Shown here one piece after another: positions 1-7,015 of a stretch of 13,085 nucleotides of DNA. The translations under genes were made by a program, and so were the position numbers. Within the stretch, counting starts at the first letter, position 1. Every line of letters starts with the position of its first letter. The notes beneath the pieces were generated by a model, which had not been told where the DNA came from, did no database searches, and was given only the letters and a program-made list of their open reading frames with translations. Origin of the DNA: Elstera litoralis (GTDB lineage: Bacteria; Pseudomonadota; Alphaproteobacteria; Elsterales; Elsteraceae); contig NZ_LAJY01000037.1 of the NCBI RefSeq assembly GCF_000963705.1, positions 1-13,085 of the forward strand, in the 5' to 3' direction.

Positions 1-985
1 CCAGAACCCGGCTGAGCACCAGCGCGTCGAGCAGGGCGAGGTTCGCGCCTTGCCCGAGTTGCGGGCTGGTGCAATGGGCGGCATCGCCGATAAACAGCAA
101 GCGCCCGGCATCGGGCCGCGCCAGCACCACATCGCTATAGGCCGCGCGGGCGAGGTGATCGTGCTCGGTGATCTGGGCGAGGAGCGGTTCGGTTTCCGGC
201 CACAGGCGGCGCACCGCGTCGCGCCAAACCGCCAGCGGGGTTTCGCGCCAACGGTCGAAATCCTGCGTCGGCAGACTCCAGAACAATGCGCCGCGCAGCC
301 CTGTGCCGTCGGCGCGCGGCCCGACGGGCAGAACGCCGATCATATGGCGGGCACGGTCATAGCGCTGGTCGAGTCGGTCGGCGGCAAAGCCGGTTCCGGT
401 GAGATCGACCAAGCCCCAGAGCGCGCCGAACGGGTAAGGCCGGTCGCGCCGAATTTCGGCAAACTGCGGGCGCAGGCGGGAGTTGGTGCCGCTGGCATCG
501 ATCACCAGATCGCAGGGGCCGAAGCGCTGGCGGGGGGTAACGACCGTGACGCCGGGGCCGTTCAACTCAAGCCCCTCCAGGGTTTGCACGGGCGCGTCGG
601 TTTCAATCGGCAGGCCATAGTCTTGCGCGGCCCGATAGAGCGTTTCGAACAAAGCGCCGCGCGTCGTGCCGATGCCAAAAAGATGCGGTGCGAGCGCATC
701 GTAGCGCACGTTCAGCAGTGTCAGCTTTCCACCGACCGCGCGTCCATACAGATTGGAAATCCGGCTGCCTTGGGCGATCACGGGCCGGTCGAGCCCCAGT
801 ACTGAGAGCGCGGCAAGGCCGATCGGTTGCAGCAGCAGGCCCGATCCCAGCGGTTTCGGCTGCGCGAAGGCTTCGATCAGCGTTACCCGATGCCCGCTTT
901 CCGCGAGAAAACACGCCGAGGCCAGGCCGCCGATCCCTGCCCCAATCACGGCAATAGCGAGGGGAGTGGCGGCGCGGTTGGGCAT
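1..985 (-). CDS. Group A FAD-dependent monooxygenase (PHBH/UbiH-like fold), 3' end outside window
   Basis: Flavoprotein hydroxylase of the p-hydroxybenzoate-hydroxylase superfamily, expected to use FAD, NAD(P)H and O2 on an aromatic or polyketide-like substrate; the substrate cannot be read from the sequence. My reverse-strand translation gives 328 codons without a stop. Seen: the Rossmann motif GAGIGG at residues 15-20 with the ribose-binding Glu near 38, a DG-type motif DASGTNSRLR (163-172), and the FAD-pyrophosphate motif GDAAH (300-304) followed by SPQLGQGANLALLD. All three hallmark motifs are present in order, and only the C-terminal tail is missing. The ATG at 985-983 lies 4 nt after the MFS transporter's stop, so the two are probably co-transcribed and translationally coupled. 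Alternatives inside the family include salicylate or 6-hydroxynicotinate hydroxylase-like enzymes and antibiotic-modifying monooxygenases. The family call is firm; the role is open. Confidence 0.9.
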   Translation of the reverse strand, partial: MPNRAATPLAIAVIGAGIGGLASACFLAESGHRVTLIEAFAQPKPLGSGLLLQPIGLAALSVLGLDRPVIAQGSRISNLYGRAVGGKLTLLNVRYDALAPHLFGIGTTRGALFETLYRAAQDYGLPIETDAPVQTLEGLELNGPGVTVVTPRQRFGPCDLVIDASGTNSRLRPQFAEIRRDRPYPFGALWGLVDLTGTGFAADRLDQRYDRARHMIGVLPVGPRADGTGLRGALFWSLPTQDFDRWRETPLAVWRDAVRRLWPETEPLLAQITEHDHLARAAYSDVVLARPDAGRLLFIGDAAHCTSPQLGQGANLALLDALVLSRVL

Positions 986-989
986 AGGG

Positions 990-2216
990 CTAGCTCGTTT
1001 TGGAGGGCACAACCAAGAGACGATGAGTGAGAAGGCCTAAAACCACCAGAATAAACATGATGATCGCCATTGGCCGCGCCGAATCATCGTGAAACAGGCC
1101 GAGTACGAACCCCGACGCGGTTCCGACGACAAAGGGCAAGACCCCCGCAAGGGCCGAGGCCGCGCCCGCCATATGCGGAAAAGCCGCCAGCGCGCCGGCG
1201 GTGCCATTCGCCCCAATCAAGCCGATGGAGGCGAGCATAATGAAGAGGGGAACGGCGATTCCGGCCAAGCCGAAAAATCCGCCAACGCCGTTAATCAGCA
1301 GAACGGTTGCGCCCAGCAGCGTGAGCAGCAGACCGTAGGTCAGCATTCGGTCGGCCCCGACGCGGGTCACGATCCGGCTATTCAACGCCGAGAGCGCCAT
1401 CATCCCGACCACATTCACGCTGAAAAGATAGCCGAAATGCTGCGGGCTCACGCCCATGACGGTGATGTAAACGTGCGGCGTTCCGGCGATATAGGTGAAC
1501 ATGGCCGCGAAAATAAAGCCCAAGGTTAGGCTATAGCCGAGAAACCGGCGCGCGTGCAGCAGGTCGCGGTAATGGTGTAGCGCCGTGTGGATCGACCCAC
1601 GGCTGCGGCGCGTGCGCGGCAGGGTTTCCGGCGCGAAGACGGCGGCGACGATCAGGCAGAGGATACCGAAAGCCGTCAGTGCCCAAAAAATCGCCCGCCA
1701 GTCGAAATAGGCCAGCAACTGCCCGCCCGCGACCGGCGCAATCATCGGCGCGGCCCCCATCAGCAGCATCAGGATGGAATACATTTTGGCCGATTCGTCG
1801 CGGCTATACAAATCGCGCACCATCGCCCGCGCCATCACTGGCCCGGCGGACGCGCCGAGGCCCTGAAGCAGGCGGGCGAGAATTAGAAGTTCAACCGTCT
1901 CTGCCGTGGCGCACAGGATGCTGCCGACGACATAGAGCAGAATGCCGCCTAGGGCCACCGGGCGGCGACCAATGCTATCGGAGAGCGGGCCGAAGAGCAG
2001 TTGTACCAAGCCGAAGCCGAGCAAAAAGCCGCCGAGGGTCATTTGCACCGCTGCGGGTTCGGCCTGTAATGCCGCTTCCAGTGCGGGCAGGGCCGGAAGA
2101 TACATATCAATGGAAATCGCCCCAAACATCGACATCAAGCCGAGCACGGTGGCCAGCAGGGGAAAGGGCAGGGGTTTCGGGGCGACGGCGACCGTGGCGG
2201 GCGATTGGTTATCCAT
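990..2216 (-). CDS. Bcr/CflA-type multidrug MFS exporter (DHA1 family)
   Basis: Proton-driven inner-membrane drug exporter of 408 residues, the usual length for Bcr/CflA proteins, with about 12 hydrophobic segments. Seen: IDMYLPALP at the end of TM1 (36-44), which marks this subfamily; MFS motif A GPLSDSIGRRP (76-86) in the TM2-TM3 loop; and the TM4-TM5 stretch RLLQGLGASAGPVMARAMVRD (115-135) typical of Bcr/CflA. I chose the ATG at 2216-2214 because the protein then begins with a short polar leader before TM1. The frame stays open upstream to 2303, but that extension is basic and unlike the family. No strong Shine-Dalgarno is visible before 2216. It sits 96 nt downstream of the MDR oxidoreductase and 4 nt upstream of the FAD monooxygenase, which suggests export of a compound the flanking redox enzymes modify. 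The substrate is unknown; relatives export bicyclomycin, chloramphenicol or sulfonamides. Confidence 0.9.
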   Translation of the reverse strand: MDNQSPATVAVAPKPLPFPLLATVLGLMSMFGAISIDMYLPALPALEAALQAEPAAVQMTLGGFLLGFGLVQLLFGPLSDSIGRRPVALGGILLYVVGSILCATAETVELLILARLLQGLGASAGPVMARAMVRDLYSRDESAKMYSILMLLMGAAPMIAPVAGGQLLAYFDWRAIFWALTAFGILCLIVAAVFAPETLPRTRRSRGSIHTALHHYRDLLHARRFLGYSLTLGFIFAAMFTYIAGTPHVYITVMGVSPQHFGYLFSVNVVGMMALSALNSRIVTRVGADRMLTYGLLLTLLGATVLLINGVGGFFGLAGIAVPLFIMLASIGLIGANGTAGALAAFPHMAGAASALAGVLPFVVGTASGFVLGLFHDDSARPMAIIMFILVVLGLLTHRLLVVPSKTS

Positions 2217-2312
2217 GCAACCAGTTAGCGGGGTTAAGTGCGGGCGGACAAGCGGTTTTCCGGCAAGGCGGGAATGCGATGCGCCCCAGACCCCGCGCCG
2301 CAAGCAGATCGT

Positions 2313-3311
2313 TCACGGAGCGTAGGGGGCGTCTTGCGGGGGCAGCGTCTCCATGAGAACCGCCAAATTTCCGCGCTTATGGCCGCTATCGGCGCGCGCA
2401 TGGGCGTGGTGGATTTCGGCGAGAGGAAAGCTTTCGCCCACGAGCGGACGGTAGCCTCCCACCCGGTGCAGCTCGATAAGACGGGCAATTGCTTGGGGCG
2501 TTTCTTGGATAACGGAGGCGCAGAGCCGTCGTTGATTGGTTTGGTTTGGGCGGAGGGCGGCGCGAATCATTTGTCCGAACGTCGCCGTCACCAACCCCAA
2601 GCGTCCGCCGGGGGCCAGCGCGTTCAATGCCTGTGGCATCACTCCTGGGACATCGAGAATCACATTATATCCGCTGAGCTCGCAGGCGATGCGGTAGTCA
2701 AGCGCCTCATGTGCCCCAAGATCACGCGCTAATTGGAGATTGTCGGCGTGCGTTAGCGCCGTGACATGGGCACCAGAATGGCGCGCGATCTGGATGGCGG
2801 CCGAGCCAACCGCTCCGGTCCCGCCGACGATCAAAAGTCGCTCGCCCGGTTGCAGCGAGCATTGATCCAGAAGGAAATCGGCCGCCGTTAGCCCGCCGAA
2901 AAAGAAGGTTGCGGCTTCGATGGGGGGCAGGCTATCGGGGCGGGAATAGAGTAACCCATCGGCCTTGACGGCCACATAGTCGGCATGTGCCCCGAGGGTC
3001 ATGCCGTCGGTAATGCCGAAGACGGCATCGCCGACGCTAAACCGGGTCACATTGGCCCCGCATGCAGCGATGCGTCCCGCATACTCGCGCCCCAGGATGG
3101 GGCGGCGTGGGCGCGTGACCCCAAAGGCGAGGCGAAGGAAAAGGCCTAGGCCACCGGGGGCGCGCGCGGCGCGAATTCGAGCATCACCGGACGTTAGCCC
3201 CGCCGCCTCGATGCGCACTAACACCTCGCCAGGGGCGGGCACGGGATCGGGCCAGTCGCGGACCGTGACAACCGAAGGCGGGCCATAGCGGCGGTAAGTG
3301 GCGGCTTTCAT
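2313..3311 (-). CDS. Zinc-independent MDR oxidoreductase, quinone reductase-like
   Basis: Medium-chain dehydrogenase/reductase of 332 residues, expected to be a cytosolic NADPH-dependent reductase of quinones or of enones. Seen: N-terminal GroES-like domain starting MKAATYRRYGPPSVV, the sequence PGEVLVRIEAAGLTSGDARI where zinc-dependent alcohol dehydrogenases carry the catalytic Cys (here Ser-Gly-Asp, so no catalytic zinc), LGREYAG (74-80), and the nucleotide-binding motif VGGTGAVGSAAIQIA (162-176). I chose the ATG at 3311-3309 because the family's N-terminus begins there. Upstream in-frame codons lie in the divergent promoter region and give no conserved sequence. It is transcribed away from the CoA-transferase operon and is the first of three same-strand genes. 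It is intact. The exact substrate is unknown. Confidence 0.88.
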   Translation of the reverse strand: MKAATYRRYGPPSVVTVRDWPDPVPAPGEVLVRIEAAGLTSGDARIRAARAPGGLGLFLRLAFGVTRPRRPILGREYAGRIAACGANVTRFSVGDAVFGITDGMTLGAHADYVAVKADGLLYSRPDSLPPIEAATFFFGGLTAADFLLDQCSLQPGERLLIVGGTGAVGSAAIQIARHSGAHVTALTHADNLQLARDLGAHEALDYRIACELSGYNVILDVPGVMPQALNALAPGGRLGLVTATFGQMIRAALRPNQTNQRRLCASVIQETPQAIARLIELHRVGGYRPLVGESFPLAEIHHAHARADSGHKRGNLAVLMETLPPQDAPYAP

Positions 3312-3471
3312 GCGGCGAGTTTCACTCTGAGGTTGTTTATTGGTTAAACCGCCGACGCCGAGCGCGCGGTGCGTTGGTTTTAGCATGGAGGGCACTTGAC
3401 GGGCGACGCGATTGGGCATGAGATTTCCCGCAACGAAATAAAATTTCAAGAAGGGGAGTTGATTTTTGGTT
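3312..3471. promoter_or_regulatory. Divergent promoter region between MDR oxidoreductase and CoA-transferase operon
   Basis: 160-nt spacer between two divergently transcribed genes, more AT-rich toward the CoA-transferase side. A -35-like TTGACG is at 3396-3401, but the hexamer 17 nt on (TGAGAT) is a poor -10. A better isolated -10-like TAAAAT is at 3439-3444. ATTTC (3423-3427), GAAAT (3435-3439) and ATTTC (3443-3447) form two overlapping inverted pairs that could be an operator. Another short pair, GGTT-A-AACC, is at 3351-3359. No regulator gene lies in the window. That promoters for both directions lie here follows from the gene layout; the individual boxes are tentative. Confidence 0.5.
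3453..3458 (+). promoter_or_regulatory. Shine-Dalgarno candidate for the CoA-transferase
   Basis: GGGGAG lies 7 nt before an in-frame TTG at 3466 and 13 nt before the ATG at 3472. It favours a start in this area over the ATG at 3514, where no comparable purine run sits at the right distance. The choice between TTG 3466 and ATG 3472 is unresolved. Confidence 0.4.
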
Positions 3472-4678
3472 ATGTCGCCCGCGTTCCCCCGCCCGGCCCC
3501 GCCGAGACGCCCGATGATCGATCTTTTGGCCGGGGTGCGTGTGCTCGATCTAACCAATGTGCTGGCCGGCCCCTATTGCGCCTATCAATTGGGCTTGCTC
3601 GGCGCGGATATTGTCAAAGTCGAAGCCCCCGGAGGGGGGATCTGGCGCGGCAATTGGGGGCCGATGCGGCGCTGAACGATGATTTGATGGGGGCGTCTTT
3701 TCTGGCGCAGAACGCCGGAAAACGCTCAATCGCGCTGAATTTGAAAGACCCTGCGGACCGCGCCGTATTTTTAAGGCTGGTGGCCAGCGCCGATGTTTTG
3801 GTCGAAAAACTTCCGCCCCGGCGTGATGGACCGGCTCGGCCTGGGGCAGGCCAGCTTGGCCGAGCATCATCCCGGCCTCATCTATTGCGCCATTTCCGGC
3901 TTCGGCGCGACCGGCCCGATGCAAAAACGCCCCCGCCTACGATCAAATCATTCAAGGCTATTCCGGCTTAATGAGCGTGACAGGAACGCCGGAGACGGCT
4001 CCGTTGCGCGTTGGTGTGCCGATCTGCGATAGCCTTGGCGGGCTTAGCGCGGCCTTTGCGATTGCCGCCGCACTGGTTCGGCGGCAGCGCGACGGTCGGG
4101 GGTGCTTCTTGGATGTTTCCTTATTGGAGTCGACGATTTCCGCCCTGGGCTGGGCGGTCTCCAACCATCTCATCGCCGGAAAAACGCCCACGCCGATGGG
4201 CAATGAGAATGTTACCGCCAGCCCGTCCGGCACGTTCCGCACCGGCGATGGCCTACTGAACATCGCCGCCAATAAGGCCGAACAATTCGAAGCCCTGGCG
4301 AAACAGGTCGGGCGGGAGGATTGGCTGACCGATCCGCGCTTCGCCAAACGCGCCGACCGGCTGGCAAACCGCGCGGCGCTGACGCAGGAATTGGAAGCGG
4401 CGCTGGCCGCGCAATCCGCCGCCGCGTGGGAGGAACGGCTGATTGCCGTTGGCGTTCCCGCAGGCCAAGTGCTGAGCGTACCCGCCATCCTCACCCATCC
4501 GCAAACGGTGGGGCGTGCGATGGTGACTGAGTTCGACGGCGCGCAAATCGGGCTCGACCGTACCGTTTCCACTGTGCGCGGCGGCTTTTGCGTCGATGGG
4601 GAGGCGCCTCGGCCCGACCGTCCACCGCCCCGGCTCGACGCGCATCGCGCCGAAATTCTGGCGGAGTTGACCCCATGA
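3472..4678 (+). pseudogene. CaiB/BaiF family III CoA-transferase, three frameshifts as read
   Basis: Family III CoA-transferase, moving CoA between a donor thioester and a free carboxylate. As read, the frame breaks three times. A G6 run (3634-3639) is one G short, moving GVRVLDLTNVLAGPYC...VEAPGGG into GDLARQLGAD. An A5 run (3805-3809) has one A too many, before ENFRPGVMDRLGLG. A C5 run (3930-3934) has one C too many, before RPAYDQIIQGYSGLMSV. Net change is +1; after correction the gene is exactly 402 codons (401 residues), a normal length. The catalytic Asp is in GVPICDSLGG, codon 4028-4030. Start: ATG 3472 follows a GGGGAG; TTG 3466 or ATG 3514 are alternatives. It overlaps the lyase gene by ATGA at 4675-4678, implying translational coupling, which makes sense only if the frame is intact. 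Most likely an intact gene with sequencing errors; true decay is possible. Proposed role: CoA activation of the acid imported by TctCBA. Confidence 0.85.
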
Positions 4679-5481
4679 CGCCCGATCAGGAAAAAGCCGA
4701 AAACTGGTGGCAGACCGAGATTATCGAGATGGAACCGGGGTCGATCCGCTTCCGGGGCTACGCCATTCAGGATTTGATCGGCACCATCGGCTTCGTCGAG
4801 ATGATCTGGCTGATGCTGCGCGGCGATCTGCCAACCCCGGCGCAAGCCGAGTTGCTTGGGGCGGCGCTGGTGGCGGGGGTCGATCACGGCCCGCAAGCCC
4901 CCTCCATCGCTATCGCCCGCATGGCGATGACCTGCGGCATCGGCATCAATAGTGCGATGGCAAGCGCGGTGAATGTGCTCGGCGATGTGCACGGCGGCGC
5001 GGGTGAACAGGCGCTGGCTTTCTACGAGAGTATCCTTGCCCGCGCCGAGGGCGATATTCCCGCCGCTGCCAAAGCGGCGGTTGCCGAAGCGCTCGCCGCC
5101 GGAACCCAGATCGGCGGCTTCGGCCACCGCTTCCATCCTATCGATCCGCGCGCGCCTAAACTGCTGGCGCTAGTTGATGCGGCGGCAGCGGCGGGAACCG
5201 TCTCCGGGCGGCTTGCGACCGTCGCCCGCGCCGTGGAAGCAGCGTTGGAAGACGCCAAAGGCCGGAAAATTCCGATGAATATCGACGGGGCGACGGCGGT
5301 CATCTTCGGCGAACTTGGTTTTCCAGCGCCCCTATGCCGTGGATTATTCATTCTGTCCCGCTCGGTCGGCGTGCTGGCCCATGCCTTTGAGCAATCGCAG
5401 CAGGGCGGGCGGAACAAGGGGCCTTTGCCGAAAGGCTGGCGCTGGACCTATACGGGAAATCCACAGCGCACGCCGGAATAA
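4675..5481 (+). CDS. Citryl-CoA lyase-like enzyme (short citrate synthase fold)
   Basis: Protein of 268 residues matching the stand-alone citryl-CoA lyase/ATP-citrate-lyase C-terminal group of the citrate synthase fold, much shorter than true citrate synthase (about 430). Expected reaction: cleavage of citryl-CoA, or a related 3-hydroxyacyl-CoA, to acetyl-CoA plus oxaloacetate or another oxoacid. Seen: the three positions equivalent to the citrate synthase catalytic triad, His106 in DVHGGAGEQA, His151 in GGFGHRFHPIDPRAPK, and Asp204 in MNIDGATAVIFGELGFP. The C-terminus carries the expected HAFEQSQQGGRNKGPLPKG (235-253). The ATG at 4675 overlaps the CoA-transferase stop as ATGA, with a GCGGAG ribosome site at 4661-4666. 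It is followed 61 nt later by tctC. The CoA-transferase/lyase/transporter context supports a lyase rather than a synthase. True substrate could be citrate, a citrate homologue or citramalate-like acid. Confidence 0.87.
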   Translation: MTPDQEKAENWWQTEIIEMEPGSIRFRGYAIQDLIGTIGFVEMIWLMLRGDLPTPAQAELLGAALVAGVDHGPQAPSIAIARMAMTCGIGINSAMASAVNVLGDVHGGAGEQALAFYESILARAEGDIPAAAKAAVAEALAAGTQIGGFGHRFHPIDPRAPKLLALVDAAAAAGTVSGRLATVARAVEAALEDAKGRKIPMNIDGATAVIFGELGFPAPLCRGLFILSRSVGVLAHAFEQSQQGGRNKGPLPKGWRWTYTGNPQRTPE

Positions 5482-5531
5482 AAATACTGGCATTGCGGAA
5501 AAAGCGCCATAAACTGCCGCATAACAATAAC

Positions 5532-5537
5532 AGGAGG
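5532..5537 (+). promoter_or_regulatory. Strong Shine-Dalgarno of tctC
   Basis: A consensus AGGAGG ends 5 nt before the tctC ATG at 5543. It is the strongest ribosome site in the operon and fits the usual need for more binding protein than membrane subunits. Confidence 0.8.
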
Positions 5538-5542
5538 AAACC

Positions 5543-6512
5543 ATGTTTACACGACGCCATATGCTGATGATGACCGGGGCGACCGCGCTGCTGCCGCTGC
5601 TGAGCAATAGCGCGCTGGCGCAGCAGATGAAGCAGGTCCGCCTGTTCGTTCCCGCCGCGCCCGGCGGCGGTTGGGATCAAACCGCTCGCACGATGGAACA
5701 GGTTCTGCGCGGGGCCAATCTGATTGGCAGCGCGCAAGTGACCAACGTCGGCGGCGCGGGCGGCACCGTTGGCCTGCCGCAGTTCATCAATCAGTGGAAG
5801 GGCCAGGGCGACGGGCTGATGATTTCGGGCCTCGTCATGATGGGCGCGATTATCGCCAATAAGACGCCGTTCAATCTGACCAATGTTACCGCCATCGCCC
5901 GCCTCACCGGGGAAGCGGAAGTCATCGTGGTGCCGAAAGATTCGCCGCTGAAGACCATGAAGGATCTGGCGGCGGCACTTAAAGCCGATGTGGCGAAAGT
6001 CACTTGGGCGGGCGGTTCGGCTGGCGGCACCGATCATATTATCGCGGCGCTGGTGGCGCAGGCGGTGGGCGCGGACCCGACCAAGATTTCTTACGTTGCC
6101 TATGCAGGCGGCGGCCCGGCTCAAGCGGCCTTGCTCGGCAATCAAGTCACCTGCGGGATTTCCGGCCTCGGCGAGTTCGTCGAGCAGATCAAGGCGGGCA
6201 ATTTGCGCGCTATCGGCATTTCGTCGGACAAGCGCATTCCGGGCCTCGATGTTCCGACGTTTTAAGGAACAGGGCGTCGATGTGGAATTCTTCAACTGGC
6301 GCGGCGTGTTCGCCCCGCCGGGCGTGAGCGCGCAGCAGAAGAAAGAGATGATCGATCTGGTCACGGCGATGGTGAAATCCCAAGGCTGGCAGGACGAACT
6401 GAAAAAGCGCGATTGGACCGATATTTTCCTGGCGGGCGACGCGTTCGACGGCTTCATCAAAATGGAAACCGAGCGCGTGACCGATACGTTGAAGAAAATC
6501 GGCCTCGCCTAA
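5543..6512 (+). pseudogene. tctC: TctC/Bug periplasmic carboxylate-binding protein, one frameshift as read
   Basis: Solute-binding protein of the tripartite tricarboxylate transporter (Bug family), which captures carboxylates in the periplasm and delivers them to TctBA. Seen: an N-terminal export signal with twin arginines (MFTRRHMLMM), a hydrophobic stretch and a likely cleavage site after ALA near residue 26; then VRLFVPAAPGGGWDQTART, the ligand-loop start typical of Bug proteins, and later ISYVAYAGGGPAQAALLGNQ. The frame stops with TAA just after LDVPTF because the T run at 6260-6263 has one T too many. Removing it continues as KEQGVDVEFFNWRGVFAPPG to the TAA ending at 6512, giving 322 residues, the family norm. 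The start is fixed by the AGGAGG at 5532-5537. It precedes tctB by 11 nt. The single clean break and intact remainder suggest sequencing error; if real, the protein would lose about 80 C-terminal residues. Confidence 0.88.
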
Positions 6513-6523
6513 AGGAAGTTCCT

Positions 6524-7015
6524 ATGCGCAACCCGTCTTATTTGGGGTTTGCGGTCGGTCCGGCTTTAGTTGCGGTGGGGGTTCTTGCTTTGGGGTCGGT
6601 CGTCGTTTGGGCGACCGGCACCATCCCCACGTCGCCGCTTTATGCCAAGGTCGGCCCCAAAGTTTTCCCCTATGGCATCGGTATCGGATTGCTCGTGCTC
6701 GGGTTGAAGCTTCTTTGGGAAGCGCGCGGCCAGGGCTGGACCTGCGAGGCGACGGACCCGGACGAGCCTGCCCTGAACCTCGCCTCCTTGGGATGGATCA
6801 CCGGGGCTTTTGCCCTTGGCACGGCGCTGATCGGCTTTATCGGCTTCATTCTAACGGCGACCTTGGTTTTCGTCGGGGCGGCGCGGAGTTTTGAGGCGCG
6901 CTCCTGGTGGCGCTCGATCGCCATCGGGTTCGTGCTCGTCGTTCTTGCCTATTTCGGCTTTGCCCGGCTGCTCGGCTTGCGCATGGGCGAAGGCTTTATC
7001 GAAAGTTTGATTTAA
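6524..7015 (+). CDS. tctB: Tripartite tricarboxylate transporter small membrane subunit TctB
   Basis: Small inner-membrane subunit of the TctCBA transporter, 163 residues, with about four hydrophobic segments near 8-29, 48-66, 88-120 and 131-148. The family signature after the first segment, SPLYAKVGPKVFPYGIGIGL (37-56), is clear. It pairs with TctA to import the acid delivered by TctC, using an ion gradient; its own role is poorly known in the family. Start chosen at the ATG at 6524, preceded by AAAGGAA (6511-6517); an upstream extension of the same frame would overlap tctC and has no homology-like sequence. Its stop overlaps the tctA start as TAATG (7013-7017). Intact. Confidence 0.88.
   Translation: MRNPSYLGFAVGPALVAVGVLALGSVVVWATGTIPTSPLYAKVGPKVFPYGIGIGLLVLGLKLLWEARGQGWTCEATDPDEPALNLASLGWITGAFALGTALIGFIGFILTATLVFVGAARSFEARSWWRSIAIGFVLVVLAYFGFARLLGLRMGEGFIESLI

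Noticed and set aside
50..805. Plus-strand open frame of 251 codons
   Set aside because: It is antisense to the FAD monooxygenase, whose three flavin motifs are all present on the other strand; the translation resembles nothing.
2217..2303. Longer N-terminus for the MFS exporter
   Set aside because: The extra 29 residues are basic and unlike the family, and the downstream ATG gives the normal leader before TM1.
3805..3810. Programmed frameshifting at GAAAAAC in the CoA-transferase
   Set aside because: No stimulatory hairpin or strong internal ribosome site is evident, the family does not use recoding, and two further breaks in the same gene lie at other runs. Sequence error is simpler.
3396..4032. 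Separate small genes inside the CoA-transferase region
   Set aside because: The pieces in different frames join end to end into one family III CoA-transferase once three run-length changes are undone.
3958..5136. Long minus-strand open frame (392 codons) opposite the CoA-transferase and lyase
   Set aside because: Its translation is Arg/Ser/Ala-rich low-information sequence with no domain, and it is antisense to two genes with clear family motifs. Long shadow frames are common at this GC content.
5494..5521. Possible hairpin TGCGG/CCGCA between the lyase gene and tctC
   Set aside because: Only 5-bp arms with an 18-nt loop and no U-tract; not distinguishable from chance.
5348..6460. Minus-strand open frame of 370 codons opposite tctC
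   Set aside because: No recognisable motif, and it covers the well-supported tctC and the end of the lyase gene. Explained as a codon-bias shadow.
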